Assembly: GCF_000424585.1 (NCBI RefSeq)
Contig: NZ_AUKE01000001.1
Span: forward strand, 62,001-126,000
DNA: 64,000 bases
Origin: Butyrivibrio sp. MC2013
Lineage (GTDB): Bacteria > Bacillota > Clostridia > Lachnospirales > Lachnospiraceae
Direction: 5' to 3'
Positions within the stretch are counted from its first letter, which is position 1. Each line of letters opens with the position of its first letter. The position numbers were made by a program, and so were the translations under genes. Shown in pieces: positions 52,051 through 60,076 of the stretch. Under the pieces are notes generated by a model, which saw only the letters and a program-made list of their open reading frames with translations, did no database searches and was not told the origin of the DNA.

Positions 52051-53334
52051 ATGGCTAATGTCAATATGAGTGGCGTTTATAACCACTTCCTAACATCGTA
52101 TGCGCCGAAGGATATCACTAAAGCAGATTCCCATAAAAAGGATGAGCTTAAGGATATCTATAAGTCTATTGTGCGCATAAATAAGGACTCCCCCCTCTAT
52201 CTTCAAAGTCAGGATGAGGCATTGGAAGAAAGTGCCATCACCCTCAAAGAGGCTGCCCGCAGATTCCAGGCCCAGCTAACTGAGCTTAAGGGTGCAGGCG
52301 AGAATGACTTTGGTTCCAAGATTGCATATACCAGTGATGAAGAAGCAGTAAAGGTCACCTACATAGGTCCTCACGATCAGGATGCTCCTTCTTTTACCAT
52401 GGAAATCGATAATATAGCTGTCCCTCAGGTAAATACCGGTTCTTACATGACAGATTCCAAGACCAGCCTTGAAGCCGGCAGCTACTATTTTGATGCCAGG
52501 ATAGGCAATCAGAATTATGAATTCCAGTTCACCATAGGCGCGGGAGACAGCAACAGATCCATCCAGAACAGGATAGCAGGACTGATCAACAAAGCCGGAG
52601 TTTCTCTGAGCGCAGAAATCATAGAAGGCGACAATGATACAGCAGCCATCAAGATCAGCTCTGATCTTGTTGGTAGTCCGGATAATAATAACAAGATCTT
52701 TGAACTAAAGGATGCTCTTACAAGTCCCAGGCACGGTATAGTGCCTTACTTTGGACTGGATCTCACAAGCCAGTATCCACTTGATGCCTCCTTCTCCGTC
52801 AACGGTGAGCAGCATCATTCCTCTTCCAATCATTTCACGGTTGGTTCTGTATACGACATAGAGATACAGGCCGCTTCGGATGCGCCCATATTCATAGGCA
52901 CCAAGTCCGATGGCGACACAATCATAGATAATGTAGCCCGTTTGGCCCGCAGTTACAATCACTTCCTGGATGAAGTGTCAACAATAGGCGGCGGAAGCTT
53001 TAGCCACGAGAAGGTTGGCAACGCCATCAAGTCCTTCTCCGGTCCTATCCGCAGTTCACTGGAAGATATTGGCATCAGCAAGAGCGAAGACGGCAGGATT
53101 GTATTCGACGATTCCAAGCTTCGCGCCATGGGCTCCGAGGAAGAACGTGAGGAAAAGATCCAGCCTATCAAGGATCTAACCGACAGCTTCTACGAAATGA
53201 CAAAGGACATCATGCTGGATCCTATGAAATTCACAGACAGGCCCATCGTCAATTACAAGAATCCGGGCCACGGCTACAACAATCCCTACATCACCAGCGA
53301 ATACTCGGGTATGATGTTCAATAACTACTGCTAA
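52051..53334 (+). CDS. FliD-like flagellar cap protein candidate
   Basis: A 427-residue protein. The N-terminal helical part (KKDELKDIYKSIVRINKDSPLY...EESAITLKEAARRFQAQL), the middle beta-rich part with SGSYYFDARIGNQNYEF-type strands, ASFSVNGEQHHSSSNHFTV (the FliD pattern of an inserted strand with SSSN) and LARSYNHFLDEV all fit the hook-associated protein 2 family, but the match is loose and the usual N-terminal GLDT motif is absent. The start at 52051 is set by AAAGGAGGG ten bases upstream; a longer frame begins at 52012 inside the leader. It is the only plus-strand gene in the flagellar block. It could be a divergent FliD or another secreted filament-associated protein. Confidence 0.6.
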   Translation: MANVNMSGVYNHFLTSYAPKDITKADSHKKDELKDIYKSIVRINKDSPLYLQSQDEALEESAITLKEAARRFQAQLTELKGAGENDFGSKIAYTSDEEAVKVTYIGPHDQDAPSFTMEIDNIAVPQVNTGSYMTDSKTSLEAGSYYFDARIGNQNYEFQFTIGAGDSNRSIQNRIAGLINKAGVSLSAEIIEGDNDTAAIKISSDLVGSPDNNNKIFELKDALTSPRHGIVPYFGLDLTSQYPLDASFSVNGEQHHSSSNHFTVGSVYDIEIQAASDAPIFIGTKSDGDTIIDNVARLARSYNHFLDEVSTIGGGSFSHEKVGNAIKSFSGPIRSSLEDIGISKSEDGRIVFDDSKLRAMGSEEEREEKIQPIKDLTDSFYEMTKDIMLDPMKFTDRPIVNYKNPGHGYNNPYITSEYSGMMFNNYC

Positions 53335-53339
53335 ATATT

Positions 53340-54548
53340 TTAGCCGCGTGAATCGTCGAGGGCGGTCCTTACTACCTGGTCCATGTTGTAATATTTGTAG
53401 CGGCCAAGGCGTCCCCCGAAGGTGAAGCGAGGGTACTCATCTGCAAGCTCCAGGTAGCGCTCCATCAGCAAGTTATTACGATCATCATTCATAGGATAGT
53501 AGGGCTCATCACCTTCCTTCCAGCTGGCAGGATATTCTCTGGTAATGACAGTACCGTTTCCCTTTCCAAATTCAAAATGCTTGTGCTCTATGATCCTGGT
53601 ATAGGGCACTTCTTCTGCTGTGTAATTAACTACGGCGCAGCCCTGATAATTGTCAATATCAGGAAGGACCTCCGTCTCAAACCTAAGGGATCTGTATTCC
53701 AGATAGCCCAGCCTATGATCAAAGAATTCGTCTATCATGCCGGTGTATACGCAGTGTTCAAAGCTATCCCCGCTTCGGGAAATAATAGGCGCATCCCCGG
53801 TTATAGTCTTTTTATCAACAAGGTCATCAAAGAAAGTACCTGTCATGACAGTGATATTGTCATCACATCGTCCCCCATCTATGCCCAGGAGCTTTTCACA
53901 TATCAATGTATAACCGCCCACAGGGATACCCTGATAGGGATCGTTGAAGTAGTTGTTATCATATATAAAACGGAAGGGGAGCCTCTTTATGATAAAAGAA
54001 GGAAGCTCGCTGCAGGGACGCCCCCACTGCTTTCTGGTATAACCGGCGATGAGCTTCTCATATATGTCCCTTCCTGCCAGCATCAGTCCCTGTTCTTCAA
54101 GACTCGCAGCTTCAAAAGAGGCAATATCTTCTTCCGTGACATTATCACAGCCCCTCTTATGCAGGATCTCTATTACCGCTTCCCTGCTCTGCCTGTCTAT
54201 GATCTGCCTGGCTTCATCAGGAGTCTTTATCCCCCACATCTTGGAAAAAGTGTTCATGTTAAAGGGCAGATTATAGAGTTCATCATGATATACGGCAACA
54301 GGGCTGTTAACATAATTATTAAAACGAGCAAACCTGTTCATATAATTCCAGACTTCCTCATCCGAAGTATGGAAAATATGAGCTCCGTACTCATGGACAG
54401 TGATACCGTTCACATCACAGGTCCTGATATTGCCGCCTATAGCATCTCTCTTGTCTATTACCAGGCATTTCATGCCCTTGTCAGCAATCTGCCTTGCATA
54501 AACGCAGCCATACAGGCCGGCTCCCACTATAAGATAATCATATTTCAT
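53340..54548 (-). CDS. glf: UDP-galactopyranose mutase
   Basis: A 402-residue flavoenzyme that converts UDP-galactopyranose to UDP-galactofuranose. It starts KYDYLIVGAGLYGCVYARQIAD (FAD-binding), with GGNIRTCDVNGITVHEYGAHIFHT, the substrate-loop arginine region GYTRKQWGRPCSELP, and YTRIIEHKHFEF near the end. The ATG at 54548 is preferred because GAGGAG lies eight bases upstream; a GTG three codons earlier is too close. It is 13 bases after the csrA terminator and on the same strand as the flagellar operon. Galactofuranose may enter the surface polymer or flagellar glycan. Confidence 0.95.
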   Translation of the reverse strand: MKYDYLIVGAGLYGCVYARQIADKGMKCLVIDKRDAIGGNIRTCDVNGITVHEYGAHIFHTSDEEVWNYMNRFARFNNYVNSPVAVYHDELYNLPFNMNTFSKMWGIKTPDEARQIIDRQSREAVIEILHKRGCDNVTEEDIASFEAASLEEQGLMLAGRDIYEKLIAGYTRKQWGRPCSELPSFIIKRLPFRFIYDNNYFNDPYQGIPVGGYTLICEKLLGIDGGRCDDNITVMTGTFFDDLVDKKTITGDAPIISRSGDSFEHCVYTGMIDEFFDHRLGYLEYRSLRFETEVLPDIDNYQGCAVVNYTAEEVPYTRIIEHKHFEFGKGNGTVITREYPASWKEGDEPYYPMNDDRNNLLMERYLELADEYPRFTFGGRLGRYKYYNMDQVVRTALDDSRG

Positions 54549-54561
54549 AGCTTCCACTCCT

Positions 54562-54597
54562 CATAAAATAAAAGACCGCCTGATCTTACAGACGGTC
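54562..54597 (-). terminator. Terminator between csrA and glf
   Basis: A stem GACCG(c)CTG with CAG(a)CGGTC (54574-54582 with 54589-54597) followed on the minus strand by TTTTATTTT. It separates the flagellar transcript from glf, although read-through is possible because glf starts only 13 bases further on and no separate promoter was seen. Confidence 0.8.
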
Positions 54598-54621
54598 CCA
54601 AAAATATTCACTGATAATAGA

Positions 54622-54837
54622 TCACAGCAGCTTATTGAGCTCATCAATATTAGCAACGTCTGTAGCTCTCTTATTCTCTGCCTGGATCTGAAGATATACT
54701 TCTTCTCGGTAGATCGGGATCTCCTTAGGTGCTGCGATACCCAGTTTAACCTGATCCCCCCTGATCTCAAGTACAGTTACCTGAATATTGTTGTTGATAA
54801 TGATAGCTTCATTTTTCTTTCTTGACAGTGCAAGCAT
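54622..54837 (-). CDS. csrA: Carbon storage regulator CsrA
   Basis: A 71-residue RNA-binding dimer that recognises GGA in hairpin loops and blocks translation of target mRNAs, in Gram-positives chiefly flagellin. MLALSRKKNEAIIINNNIQVTVLEIRGDQVKLGIAAPKEIPIYREEVY carries the conserved Leu4 region and the RNA-contact Arg in IYREE. The ATG at 54837 is chosen because it gives the conserved N-terminus and has GGAGG upstream. It follows fliW and precedes a terminator. FliW is its protein antagonist. Confidence 0.96.
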   Translation of the reverse strand: MLALSRKKNEAIIINNNIQVTVLEIRGDQVKLGIAAPKEIPIYREEVYLQIQAENKRATDVANIDELNKLL

Positions 54838-54971
54838 CTCTTGTCCCTCCATGACTGCGACTTTTTCCACATCCGCTTTATCTTAGCACGCATCCGGCCT
54901 TTTCGCAATATGAAAAATATCGCATGGGTATATATTCTTGGACAAAGATCACAAAAATACATAATTAATAC

Positions 54972-55439
54972 TTAGATTTTGCCTTCATTGGCCTCTTTCA
55001 TCTTTTTGAGGATCTCATAAACAGGCTGTTTTACCTCATATCTGTCATCATCTACGATAACCTGAACCGCATTTCTGTTATCGGTATTGATGATGAAGGG
55101 GCCCCTGAGATTGGCAGTCATCTTGGTCAGATCATGAGGAACAGTGATGGTTACCAGTATCAGAAGATTATCACTTCCAATGGGCTTAACATCCTCAAGT
55201 ACATCATCATCGATGAGAGGATCATAATGCTCATCCACATGAAGAGGATCTATCACAGGCATGGCAAATGAAGGCTCATCAATGGATTGGAGCCACTGAA
55301 TGTTGTGGGAACCTTTGTCTTTATCATACATAAGGGCAAAGCGCTTGAGATCAGGAAAACCTATGATTCCCTTAGGGAAGGTCAGAATCTTGTCATCACT
55401 GATATGTGCTTCTCCAAAAATTCTTGTATTAAGTTCCAT
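54972..55439 (-). CDS. fliW: Flagellar assembly factor FliW
   Basis: A 155-residue beta-barrel protein that binds CsrA and flagellin, so that CsrA is released when flagellin is exported. ILTFPKGIIGFPDLKRFALM, SIDEPSFAMPVIDP and LLILVTITVPHDLTKMTANLRGPFIIN are the family blocks. GGAGGACAAAC precedes the ATG. A 434-base gap with the structured repeat element separates it from flgL, which is much larger than the other gaps in this operon. Confidence 0.96.
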   Translation of the reverse strand: MELNTRIFGEAHISDDKILTFPKGIIGFPDLKRFALMYDKDKGSHNIQWLQSIDEPSFAMPVIDPLHVDEHYDPLIDDDVLEDVKPIGSDNLLILVTITVPHDLTKMTANLRGPFIINTDNRNAVQVIVDDDRYEVKQPVYEILKKMKEANEGKI

Positions 55440-55555
55440 GTTTGTCCTCCATTGCAGCCACTTAAAGCGACTATATTCATATAATATGAAAATATTGTAT
55501 TGCTTTTCAAAACCATATTTCGGACAAATATACCAATAACATTATAGGTATATAA

Positions 55556-55879
55556 AAGAATTCGGAAATCGATATTTTGCTTCGCAAAATATCTTTTTTC
55601 CTCATCCTTTGGTATATACTCTACATAATATGATGATATACGATCTGCTACGCTGCTTTGCAGCTCTCGCAGATCTACAAATTCAATTAATCTACATAAT
55701 ATGATGATATACGATCTGCTACGCTGCTTTGCAGCTCTCGCAGATCTACAAGAATTCGGAAATCGATATTTTGCTTCGCAAAATATCTTTTTTCCTCATC
55801 CTTGTTACGGTCATGAAAGCAAGAATCGCTTCATGCGAGCATGAGCGATTCTTGCTTTATGACTCGTATATCATCATAT
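55556..55879. repeat. Multi-hairpin element, copy 1 (A-B-B-A-C), between flgL and fliW
   Basis: Units on the plus strand: A (54 bp, identical copies at 55556-55609 and 55750-55803), a hairpin GATATTTTGC-TTC-GCAAAATATC followed by TTTTTT; B (61 bp, identical at 55620-55680 and 55691-55751), outer stem GATCTGC/GCAGATC and inner stem GCTGC-TTT-GCAGC; C (55810-55877), a 15-bp perfect stem (55816-55830 with 55844-55858) around CATGC-GA-GCATG, enclosed by GTCAT/ATGAC. ATGATGATATACGA at 55630 and its reverse complement at 55864 form a terminal inverted repeat for B-B-A-C; the right end overlaps the flgL stop codon. Confidence 0.9.
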
Positions 55880-58069
55880 GTATTTCATCAGGCTCTCGCT
55901 CATGATCTTGCTGGTGGCCATGAGGGATGACTGGTAGGTGAGCTCTGCGGTGGACAGGTTGGTAGCTACTTCTGCCAAATCTATATCCTCATTATCGGAC
56001 TGCAGCGTCTTAAAGGTAGTCAGCTGATTCTGGAGCCTTGACTGGATCATGGACAGGCGCCTTGACCTGGTACCGTTTTCGGTAACGGCCACATTGGCCT
56101 TGTTCAGTGCTTCCTGGAAGCCTGTGATCTTATTGCCAAAGCCTTCCTTGAGCTCATTCTTCAGATTGTCATATACCTTCTGAACTGCATCTATTTCTTT
56201 TTGTATATTATCCTTTTTAGTAGGATCGGTCTCAGCAGACTTGGTCTCCTTCATGGTATTCAACATGGAATAATACTCGGTCATCTGGTCCACGATTCTC
56301 TGGAGATCCTCTACATTTCTCTTGACTGCCGTTGTGAATACCTCGTCAGCAGTAGTATTTACAGGTATCTCCTGACCATAACCCACATCATATTTCATGA
56401 TATGATCGGCATTTCCTCCGTTATACTGGATATTGATGCCATTATCCACATTCCTGCATTTCATCAGGTTCTCAGGCCTGATGTCACCTGTTTCCCATGC
56501 AGACTTATCATAGACTACATCTATGGTATTGGCATTGACCAGTCTTCCCAGTCCTCCCAGCTTCTGCCTAAGGGCCTCAGACAAAAGCACCTCGCCGGAA
56601 GTGGAATTTACTACATAAGCATACTCGCCTTCTCCCTTCATGTTCGCCAGCTTTTCATATACTTCATCTATAACTTTAGCTTCTGTTGTAGCCTGGTCAA
56701 TCACCTGTACTATAGTCCCATCATCCAGCTCTATACCGGGCTTTAATACAGTTTCTATATAAGAGCTGTGGATACTGCCGTTGGATGCCAGATTGACCAC
56801 ATTGGGAGTAGTTGTAAGAGTAGCACCCTTGGCGCTCTTCTCATCAGTTATCTGATAAGTACCGTCAGTATTTACCGTTGCTATATAATTGGTTCCCGTG
56901 ATCACCATCTTATACGGGCTCTCAGAAGCTCCGGGCAGAGGCACAGTGAGTACTGACTCACCTGTTGTTCCCGGGGTAAAAGATACTTCGGACAGCTCCA
57001 GTGTAGAGATACTGGTAGTGACCGCCTTGATCTTGCCCACACCCATCTCATAGGCGCCACTCTTGTCGCCGCCTACCAGTACGCCGTTTTTATCCAGCTG
57101 AACGGTGCCCAGCATCCTGACTTCTCCGCTTTTACTCACATTCTCTATAGAGATGGTATAGCCCTTGGCCTTGCCTTCAAAGTCATCTATCCTGGTAGCA
57201 ACATAGGAAGTGGTAGTTCCATCAGGCTCATCTACAATGATCTTATTCTCAGTAGTGGGGATACATGCCTTATGTGTGACGCCCTCAGCATCCTGATAAA
57301 TGATATTCAGCGCATCCTGAGTACCCTTCTTGTGAGTTGTAGCTTCATCCAGTGTATAGAGCTTGGTGGTAGCAGATACATTCATGGATTCCCTGAAGCG
57401 AAGTGCTATATCTGCGATATAGTCTTTGTCAGGACCCACGGAAGTCTCAAGATTGTCATAGGAGAGCCTGAGCCTTCCAACCTCTACGCTGCTGATATCA
57501 GACTGAGCTACGAATTTATTGTCGCCTGCCGCAAGCTTGTATGCGCCAAGGAGTCTGGTAGATTTGTCCAGATCTCCTGCATTAAATTCATCATTGATAT
57601 CTTCGTAGTAGGAGGTATCTACACCAGGGAAGGTAAGAGCTGTGTCAGTCCTGTAGCCGGTAAAGATATATCTTCCTGCGTAATTCTCATTACCTGTGGA
57701 ATAATATTCATCAGACAATGCAGCCATCTCGGTCAGTATGGTCTGTACATCCTCCAGCTTCTCATACTGATTGACGCCCTTATTGGCCTGCTGTATAAGA
57801 GCCGTGAGCACGTCTGTGACTGTAGAGAGGGAATCCTGGGTAACATCCAGCCAGCTCTCAGCATCCTTGGCATTCTTTTCATAATACTGACTCAGCTCAG
57901 TAACATTGCTTCGAAGGCGCAGTGCTCTGATAGCTATAACAGGATCATCCGAAGGCCTGGTCAGCTTCTTGCCTGTGGCGATCTGAGTATTCAGATTGTC
58001 CTCGATGTTCTTGTTATTGTTGATGTTAAACATGGAATTGTTCTGCATTATCCTGTTAGTAATTCGCAT
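55874..58069 (-). CDS. flgL: Flagellar hook-associated protein 3 FlgL, enlarged
   Basis: A junction protein between hook and filament, exported by the flagellar type III system. The N-terminal 150 residues (MRITNRIMQNNSMFNINNNK, QIATGKKLTRPSDDPVIAIRAL, YAGRYIFTGYRTDTALTF) and the C-terminal 160 residues (QNQLTTFKTLQSDNEDIDLAEVATNLSTAELTYQSSL) are typical FlgL D0/D1 helices. At 731 residues it is more than twice the usual 300, because of a beta-rich insert at about residues 170-560. Its SD is GGAGG, with two competing hairpins just upstream. Its stop codon lies inside the right end of the multi-hairpin element. Confidence 0.93.
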   Translation of the reverse strand: MRITNRIMQNNSMFNINNNKNIEDNLNTQIATGKKLTRPSDDPVIAIRALRLRSNVTELSQYYEKNAKDAESWLDVTQDSLSTVTDVLTALIQQANKGVNQYEKLEDVQTILTEMAALSDEYYSTGNENYAGRYIFTGYRTDTALTFPGVDTSYYEDINDEFNAGDLDKSTRLLGAYKLAAGDNKFVAQSDISSVEVGRLRLSYDNLETSVGPDKDYIADIALRFRESMNVSATTKLYTLDEATTHKKGTQDALNIIYQDAEGVTHKACIPTTENKIIVDEPDGTTTSYVATRIDDFEGKAKGYTISIENVSKSGEVRMLGTVQLDKNGVLVGGDKSGAYEMGVGKIKAVTTSISTLELSEVSFTPGTTGESVLTVPLPGASESPYKMVITGTNYIATVNTDGTYQITDEKSAKGATLTTTPNVVNLASNGSIHSSYIETVLKPGIELDDGTIVQVIDQATTEAKVIDEVYEKLANMKGEGEYAYVVNSTSGEVLLSEALRQKLGGLGRLVNANTIDVVYDKSAWETGDIRPENLMKCRNVDNGINIQYNGGNADHIMKYDVGYGQEIPVNTTADEVFTTAVKRNVEDLQRIVDQMTEYYSMLNTMKETKSAETDPTKKDNIQKEIDAVQKVYDNLKNELKEGFGNKITGFQEALNKANVAVTENGTRSRRLSMIQSRLQNQLTTFKTLQSDNEDIDLAEVATNLSTAELTYQSSLMATSKIMSESLMKYI

Positions 58070-58080
58070 TTATATCCTCC

Positions 58081-58141
58081 AACGGCTCGCAACCTTCGAG
58101 CCACTGCTCGAAGTTGCCCTGTAAACTCTTTGCGTTTACAG
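58081..58141 (-). promoter_or_regulatory. Alternative hairpins in the flgK-flgL gap
   Basis: On the minus strand: CTGTAAAC/GTTTACAG (58141-58119) then GCAACTTCGAGC/GCTCGAAgGTTGC (58117-58089). A third pairing, GGCTCG with CGAGCC (58102-58097 with 58089-58084), uses part of the second stem and cannot form with it. The last stem ends four bases before the flgL ribosome binding site, so the choice of stem may set flgL translation. Confidence 0.5.
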
Positions 58142-58143
58142 AT

Positions 58144-60048
58144 TCATACACCGGTTTCAAGAATCAGTCTGTCGTATATCTCTGAGAAGGTCTGCACAAC
58201 CTTGGCACTGAGCTGATATGCATTCTGGAACTTGACCAGATTGGCAGCCTCTTCATCTTCATCAACGCCCATAATGGACAAGCGCTGATTATCAATGGTA
58301 TTGGCCAGGGAGGTATAGGTATCCTCCATGGTTTTGGCATTACTCTTATTAAGTGACGCATCAGCCAGTATCTTGTCCAGGAACTCTCCTGATGCGGCGC
58401 CTCTGAATATCTGCTTGTTGTTAAACATCTCCTTGAGATCTTTCAGCACCCCAAATTCATCTGCACCCTCTGTAATATCTGCCTTGGTGGATAGGAGGCC
58501 GGAATCCTTGACCAGAGAGGAATATACTGCAAAATTCTCAGCTGTGAGGAAATAGTAGCCATAGCTGGTGGATGTCAATTCGCTATAGGTATACTGAGCA
58601 GCAATATCTCTGGAGCCTACAGACCTATCACCTGTGAGCATATAGGAGCCCTGACCGGAATCCGATGTAAAGCCATTAGCCATAATACTGTTCACGGATC
58701 CTGCAAAATTTCTGACCCACTGGTTCATTTGGGACATATAGTAAGGAATACCCTGGTAATTGATGGAGCAGCCGATGGCTACATTTTCGCCGCCGCCCTG
58801 CTTGATCCTGGTGGTATCCACCAAGGTACCGTCATCATTTCTTTCACTTAAGGTAAATCTGTACGTAGAATCACCGTCATACTCCCAGGAATCATATTCA
58901 TAGGTCCTGGTGCCGACTTCTATGACGCCCATTCCGGGAATGGTACATCTGGCCATATCCTTTAGATATCCATCTGATACACTGACTGTCAGTACTCTGG
59001 TATCTGCATTCCAGAAGCTGGACTGACCATTAAAGAACTCCTGGTTATTACCATCTCTCATCTCGATGAGACCCTTTAACTTACCGCCAATATTGGCATT
59101 ATAAAGGTCAAAATCACCGATAAAGATGTTGCTGCCTTCCTCATAATCGCTGCGGACCCACTTGATATCATAGAGGCCGTCCACATCATTCTGGTTTCTG
59201 CTCTCATCTTCTCCTCTGGCTATGCAGTGGAGCTTATTATAGCTGTAGGTATCAACCAGGCACTGTCCGCCGGCTATCCACACTTCATATCTGGTAGCTC
59301 CTGTCCAGGAGTCTTCATCATAGGTAACTTCATTTTCACCTTCGGAATTGACCACTACCTTCTGGGGATAGATCTTGGACTCCTTGACCTCAACAGACAC
59401 GTACTCAGAGAGCTTGTCCACCAGGGCGTCTCTTTTGTCTCTCAGGTCGTTTGCCGTAGTCCTTGTCATCTCAACTACGTTGATCTGCTCGTTGAGAGTA
59501 GCTATCTCACCTGCTATGGAGTTGATATCATCACAGGTAGTCCTTATCTCAGAGTTGATATCTGACTGAAGGTTTTTGAGATTGGTACTGAGAGTATTAA
59601 AATACTCTGTCACTGAAGACATGGATGATACAAAGGTCGCCTTGTTGGTCTCAGTGCCTGCTGATGTCATTACCGATTCCAGACTGGCTTTCATCCGGGT
59701 AAAAAGAGATGAGAATCCGGTGGTACCGTCATCTTCAAGATACTGTTCAATAATACCGCTGTAGTAGTTCTTTTCCTGATACTGCCCCAGCAAAGTCTCG
59801 TTGTCCCTATATCTCCTATCGTAAAATTCATCTCTGACTCTCTCGATAGCAATAGTATCTACACCTGCGCCTGCACATCCGTAAGTTGTAAAAACACGGA
59901 GAGCTGCGCTGGCTTCCTGAGTCACCTGCTGCCTGGAATAACCCTCGGTATTAACATTGGAGACATTGTTGGCTGTGGTGTTAAGTGCTGCATTGGCAGC
60001 CCTCAGTCCGGATGCCGCGATATTAAGTCCAAAAAATTGTGATGCCAT
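58144..60048 (-). CDS. flgK: Flagellar hook-associated protein 1 FlgK, paralog 2
   Basis: A 634-residue hook-filament junction protein. It begins FFGLNIAASGLRAANAALNTTANNVSNVNTEGYSRQQV, the rod/hook family N-terminal helix, and ends LVKFQNAYQLSAKVVQTFSEIYDRLILETG, the FlgK D0 C-terminal helix. The middle is longer than usual and contains a FlgK-type beta domain (SFWNADTRVLTVSVSDGYL). GAGG precedes the ATG. It is the second of two consecutive flgK genes, 28 bases after the first one stops. Either the two form a mixed junction ring or one has taken over another role. Confidence 0.9.
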   Translation of the reverse strand: MASQFFGLNIAASGLRAANAALNTTANNVSNVNTEGYSRQQVTQEASAALRVFTTYGCAGAGVDTIAIERVRDEFYDRRYRDNETLLGQYQEKNYYSGIIEQYLEDDGTTGFSSLFTRMKASLESVMTSAGTETNKATFVSSMSSVTEYFNTLSTNLKNLQSDINSEIRTTCDDINSIAGEIATLNEQINVVEMTRTTANDLRDKRDALVDKLSEYVSVEVKESKIYPQKVVVNSEGENEVTYDEDSWTGATRYEVWIAGGQCLVDTYSYNKLHCIARGEDESRNQNDVDGLYDIKWVRSDYEEGSNIFIGDFDLYNANIGGKLKGLIEMRDGNNQEFFNGQSSFWNADTRVLTVSVSDGYLKDMARCTIPGMGVIEVGTRTYEYDSWEYDGDSTYRFTLSERNDDGTLVDTTRIKQGGGENVAIGCSINYQGIPYYMSQMNQWVRNFAGSVNSIMANGFTSDSGQGSYMLTGDRSVGSRDIAAQYTYSELTSTSYGYYFLTAENFAVYSSLVKDSGLLSTKADITEGADEFGVLKDLKEMFNNKQIFRGAASGEFLDKILADASLNKSNAKTMEDTYTSLANTIDNQRLSIMGVDEDEEAANLVKFQNAYQLSAKVVQTFSEIYDRLILETGV

Positions 60049-60076
60049 ATCTTCTCACCTCTTATGCTGCAAGCTA

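Noticed and set aside
55556..55803. Direct repeats that could suggest a small CRISPR array.
   Set aside because: The repeats are two different units in a fixed order with no unique spacers, no cas genes are near, and the second locus repeats the same layout.
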